Shown here one piece after another: positions 5,926 through 8,753 of a DNA stretch of 8,753 nucleotides. The position numbers were made by a program, and so were the translations under genes. The DNA comes from an uncultured Clostridia bacterium (lineage in GTDB: Bacteria; Bacillota; Clostridia; TANB77; CAG-508). The notes below the pieces were generated by a model, which saw nothing but the letters and a program-made list of their open reading frames with translations, did no database searches and was not told where the DNA came from. Location of the stretch: contig CAKPSH010000031.1 of the NCBI GenBank assembly GCA_934183325.1, positions 1 to 8,753 on the forward strand, written 5' to 3'. Within the stretch, counting starts at the first letter, position 1, and the number at the start of each line of letters is the position of its first letter.

Positions 5926-7434
5926 ATGGCAGGTAAAGGAAAAAGATATAGTGATGAAGGAACATTAAATTATAAAAAAATATTTGCAGTTTTTATTTTT
6001 ATTGCCGTAGTTATAATGTTTGTCTTTGGAATAAAGAAAATTATAGCTCTTGGAACAAGTTCAACAGGAAAAATCAGTTCAGTTAATTACTTTTCAGTTT
6101 ATTCTAACGAAAAATGGGGAGTAATTGACTCAAATGGAAATTATATAATTAAACCTCAATATGATGAAATGATATTAATACCAGATAGTTCAAAAGCAAT
6201 ATTTGTATGCACATATAATGTGGACTATGAAAATGGAACATATAATACAAAAGTGGTAAATGATAAGAATGAAGAAATTATAAAAGGATATGATAGTGTA
6301 GACTATATAGATTATTTAGATGAAAATGGTAAAATTACTTATTTAAAAGATTTATTAATAGTAGAGAAAAATAGTAAATATGGAATTGTAGATTTATCAG
6401 GGAAGGAACTGTTGGAAACTGAGTATGATAAGATTTCAAAATTAGAGAACATAGGTAATAGTTTAATAATTGAGAAAGATGGATTAGTAGGTTTAAGTGA
6501 TTATCAGGGAAATATAATTATAAAACCAGAGTATAATGAAATCCAAGGAATAGGAAATGATTATAAAAACGGTTATATAACAAAAGATAAAGGAAATTTA
6601 TATGGAATAATTGATTTCAATAAAAGTATGATTTTTGATAATAAATATTTAGATATAAAAAGTATATATTCATCAAATAAATATGCTGTTAAAATAGATA
6701 AAAATTATAGGGTAGTTGATAAGCAAGGCAAGATTTTAACAGATACAGAGTTTGAGGATATATTAGACATACTAGGTGAACAAATCATATATAAAGAAAA
6801 AAATAAATATGGAGTAATTACGATTAATGGAGAAAAAATAGTAGAACCAGAATATGAGGACTTACAGTTTATAAATAATAATTTCTTTATTGCTCAAAAG
6901 AATGAAAAATATGGTGTTATAAGTAGCAATGGTGATCTAGAGATAGATTTTAAATATGAAAAAATGAAATACTCAAAATTAGCAGGGGTATTAATAGCAA
7001 AAAAAGAAAATAATCAATATGATTTATTTGATTCAAATATGAATTTGAAATTAACAGCAAATTCAGTTGAAATGAATGATGACTATATGAAAATACAATT
7101 AACTGGAGAAACCAAGTATTATAACTTTAAATTTGAGGAAAAAGATATACAAACTATTCTTATCAATAATAGTTTGTATACAAAAGAAAAAAATGGAAAA
7201 TATGGATTTGTAGATGAAAAAGGAAATGTAGTAGTTGATTATAAATATGATGACGCGACCGAATTTAATAAATATGGATTTGCAGGAGTTAAAATTAATG
7301 GTGTTTGGGGTGCAATTAATATAAAAGGAGAAGTAGTCATAGAACCTAAATACAATTTAGATAATAATAAGGAAATAGATTTTATGGGAAAATGGCATAT
7401 AGGAATAGGTGCTAATTATTATACAGATATGTAA
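5926..7434 (+). CDS. Membrane-anchored WG-repeat protein of unknown role
   Basis: From the ATG at 5926 the protein has 502 residues. A short basic N-terminus (MAGKGKR) is followed by one hydrophobic segment at about 18-42 with no signal cleavage site that I can see, so it is probably a single-pass anchor with the rest outside the cell. Residues 60-480 are tandem units of about 34-38 residues of the WG beta-repeat type, pattern K-W/Y-G-V-I-D-x-x-G-x-x-I-I-x-P-x-Y-D. Clear units begin near 63 (KWGVID), 151 (KYGIVD), 187, 225 (LYGIID), 260, 294 (KYGVIT), 328 (KYGVIS), 425 (KYGFVD) and 460 (VWGAIN); degenerate ones lie near 110, 364 and 397. Such repeats are thought to fold as beta structures and are found in surface proteins of unknown ligand. 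The stop codon overlaps the acpS ribosome site, so it is probably co-transcribed with acpS and tatD. An upstream in-frame ATG at 5893 would add 11 residues. Confidence 0.85.
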   Translation: MAGKGKRYSDEGTLNYKKIFAVFIFIAVVIMFVFGIKKIIALGTSSTGKISSVNYFSVYSNEKWGVIDSNGNYIIKPQYDEMILIPDSSKAIFVCTYNVDYENGTYNTKVVNDKNEEIIKGYDSVDYIDYLDENGKITYLKDLLIVEKNSKYGIVDLSGKELLETEYDKISKLENIGNSLIIEKDGLVGLSDYQGNIIIKPEYNEIQGIGNDYKNGYITKDKGNLYGIIDFNKSMIFDNKYLDIKSIYSSNKYAVKIDKNYRVVDKQGKILTDTEFEDILDILGEQIIYKEKNKYGVITINGEKIVEPEYEDLQFINNNFFIAQKNEKYGVISSNGDLEIDFKYEKMKYSKLAGVLIAKKENNQYDLFDSNMNLKLTANSVEMNDDYMKIQLTGETKYYNFKFEEKDIQTILINNSLYTKEKNGKYGFVDEKGNVVVDYKYDDATEFNKYGFAGVKINGVWGAINIKGEVVIEPKYNLDNNKEIDFMGKWHIGIGANYYTDM

Positions 7435-7449
7435 AGGAAAATAAAGAAA

Positions 7450-7827
7450 ATGCGAAATTTATGTGGTACAGATATAATTGAAATAGAAAGAATAAAAAAA
7501 GTTATAAATAGTTTAGAAAATACATTTATAAATAAAATTTATACAGAAAATGAAATAAAATACTGTGAAGAAAAAAATAATGCAAAATATCAACATTATG
7601 CAGCAAGATTTGCAGCAAAAGAAGCAGTATTTAAAGCTGTTTCACAAATTTTAGATACAAAATACAGTATAACATGGAAAAACATAGAAGTTATAAATGA
7701 TGAGAATGGAAAACCAAAAATTAATTTTATAGATAGTAAAATTGAAAAATTAAAAAATATAGATATAAGTATATCTCATTGTAAAGATTATGCGATAGCA
7801 TTTGTAATTGCAGAAATTGAAGATTAA
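7450..7827 (+). CDS. acpS: Holo-[acyl-carrier-protein] synthase
   Basis: This 125-residue protein is the normal size for AcpS (about 120-125), which transfers 4'-phosphopantetheine from CoA to a serine of apo-ACP in the cytoplasm and so activates fatty acid synthesis. The N-terminal LCGTDIIEIERI carries Asp8 and the central RFAAKEAVFKA (53-63) carries Glu58, the two magnesium ligands of the family at their usual positions, with Lys62 following. The C-terminal ISISHCKDYAIAFVI contains the conserved S-I-S-H (107-110). The start lies 15 bases after the upstream stop. Its ribosome site AAAGGA (7433-7438) overlaps that stop codon, 11 bases from the ATG, which suggests translational coupling. tatD follows after 12 bases. 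Confidence 0.95.
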   Translation: MRNLCGTDIIEIERIKKVINSLENTFINKIYTENEIKYCEEKNNAKYQHYAARFAAKEAVFKAVSQILDTKYSITWKNIEVINDENGKPKINFIDSKIEKLKNIDISISHCKDYAIAFVIAEIED

Positions 7828-7839
7828 GAAGGTGATAAA

Positions 7840-8643
7840 ATGGAGTTTTTTGATACACATTCTCACTATAATGATGAAGCTTTTGATGATGACATAAATA
7901 TTGTGATAAATGATATATATAAAGAAGGAATAACTAAAACAGTTGTTGTAGGATATGATATAGAAAAATCAAAAAGATCAGTAGATATTGCTAATAAATA
8001 TAATTTTATATATTCAGCAGTAGGAATTCATCCAAGTAATATTGAAAAAACAGAAAAAGAAATATTGAAACAAATTGAAACAATAAAAGAAATGACTACT
8101 AACCCAAAGGTAGTAGCAATAGGTGAAATTGGATTGGATTACCATTGGGAAAAGGAAAATAAAGAATTACAAAAATTTTCCTTTTTAAAACAAATAGAAT
8201 TAGCAAATGAATTAAAACTACCAATAATAATTCATACAAGAGATGCTATAATGGATACAATTGAAATATTAAAAAGTAAGAAGATAAAATATTCTGGGGT
8301 TTTACATTGCTGTTCGTTAAATAAAGAATTAATAGATACAGGATTAAAAGTCGGCTTATATATATCTTTTGCAGGACCAATAACTTTTAAAAATACAAAA
8401 AATACAGAAATGATAGAAAGTATACCAGAAGATAGAATTTTAATAGAAACAGATTGCCCGTATTTAAGTCCAGAACCTAATAGGGGAAAAAGAAATGATT
8501 CTAGAAATATTAAGTATACTGCAAAGAAAATTGCAGAAATTAGAAAAACGACTTTAGAGAATGTTGCCATTACTACATATAAAAATGCATTAAAATTATA
8601 TAAAATACGGAGAAGCATAATAATAACTAATTATTATGCTTGA
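7840..8643 (+). CDS. tatD: TatD-family metal-dependent hydrolase/DNase
   Basis: This 267-residue TIM-barrel hydrolase of the amidohydrolase superfamily shows all expected metal ligands: FDTHSHYND with H7 and H9, AIGEIGLDYHW with E96, IIIHTRDA with H132, VLHCCS with H156 and IETDCPYLSPEP with D205, followed by the family signature NRGKRN. Members are 3'-5' DNases or related phosphoesterases, implicated in DNA repair and quality control; the in vivo substrate here is unknown. The Bacillus homologue is YabD. The ribosome site AGAAGGTG (7827-7834) lies five bases from the ATG, and the gene is 12 bases from acpS, so it is the third gene of the operon. Family members normally end near ALKLYKI (about residue 256). 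Here 11 further residues, RRSIIITNYYA, are encoded by a hairpin sequence running to the TGA, which looks like a recent extension of the reading frame. Confidence 0.94.
   Translation: MEFFDTHSHYNDEAFDDDINIVINDIYKEGITKTVVVGYDIEKSKRSVDIANKYNFIYSAVGIHPSNIEKTEKEILKQIETIKEMTTNPKVVAIGEIGLDYHWEKENKELQKFSFLKQIELANELKLPIIIHTRDAIMDTIEILKSKKIKYSGVLHCCSLNKELIDTGLKVGLYISFAGPITFKNTKNTEMIESIPEDRILIETDCPYLSPEPNRGKRNDSRNIKYTAKKIAEIRKTTLENVAITTYKNALKLYKIRRSIIITNYYA
8613..8641 (+). terminator. Perfect hairpin at the tatD stop, possible terminator
   Basis: AAGCATAATAAT (8613-8624) and ATTATTATGCTT (8630-8641) pair over 12 bp with a five-base loop AACTA. The hairpin spans the last nine codons of tatD and the first base of its stop. 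It is followed by GAAATTTAG rather than a U-tract, so it is not a canonical intrinsic terminator. It could protect the operon's 3' end, stop RNA polymerase weakly, or be a small inserted palindrome. The remaining 110 bases to the window end show no gene. Confidence 0.45.
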
Positions 8644-8753
8644 AATTTAGATAAACAAGGTAGGTAAGAAAAATGTAATTAAAAGTAAAATATCAAACAA
8701 GCAATTTTATATTCCCATTTATAATTAAACAAGAATAATATCAAAAATATATT

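Noticed and set aside
8232..8618. Open minus-strand frame inside tatD
   Set aside because: It is antisense to the metal-site region of tatD, and its hydrophobic composition comes from the complement of AT-rich codons.
8657..8678. Ribosome-site-like AAGGTAGG followed by ATG TAA
   Set aside because: The start codon is followed at once by a stop, so nothing is encoded; chance in AT-rich sequence.
8653..8733. Three copies of AAACAAG (8653, 8695, 8727)
   Set aside because: They are seven-base matches at unequal steps of 42 and 32 in A-rich DNA, best explained by chance; not a CRISPR or iteron array.

Overview
The window is a very AT-rich stretch (roughly a quarter G+C by eye, with ATA/AGA/TTA-heavy codon use). 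It looks like a chromosome piece of a low-G+C Firmicute of the clostridial type. The case rests on a recognisable sporulation gene (spoIIE), AGAAAGGAGGTG-like ribosome binding sites, a Firmicute-style 5S rRNA end and U-tract terminators. The species cannot be named from this alone; an uncultured gut Clostridia member would fit.

Layout, left to right. Positions 1-78 are the 3' part of a 5S rRNA gene, closing an rRNA operon that lies mostly outside the window. A 22-bp-stem hairpin at 129-180 follows it. spoIIE (370-2829) has an upstream region whose best promoter reading has the wide spacing typical of Spo0A-driven sigma-A promoters. It ends in a terminator that swallows its own stop codon and can also work on the other strand. 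A convergent acyl-ACP thioesterase gene (2919-3650, minus strand) shares that terminator zone. Its promoter lies back-to-back with that of glmS (3799-5622, glucosamine-6-phosphate synthase), which has its own terminator and no room for a glmS ribozyme. After a 303-base A-tract-rich gap comes a probable three-gene operon: a membrane-anchored WG-repeat protein (best start 5926), acpS (holo-ACP synthase) and a tatD-family hydrolase. That operon ends in a hairpin that overlaps the last codons of tatD. The final 110 bases hold no gene that I can see.

Functionally the genes are mostly housekeeping or developmental. SpoIIE is a forespore/septum phosphatase. GlmS feeds amino-sugar synthesis for the wall. 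AcpS makes holo-ACP, and the thioesterase cuts acyl chains off ACP. TatD is a metal-dependent nuclease/hydrolase. The WG-repeat protein is the one gene of unknown role.

I see no mobile element, CRISPR array, defence island or clear novel system. The points most worth a second look are regulatory (spoIIE promoter spacing, an operator-like palindrome in the WG-gene promoter, phased A-tracts, a bidirectional terminator, the hairpin-encoded tail of TatD), plus the uncharacterised WG-repeat membrane protein.
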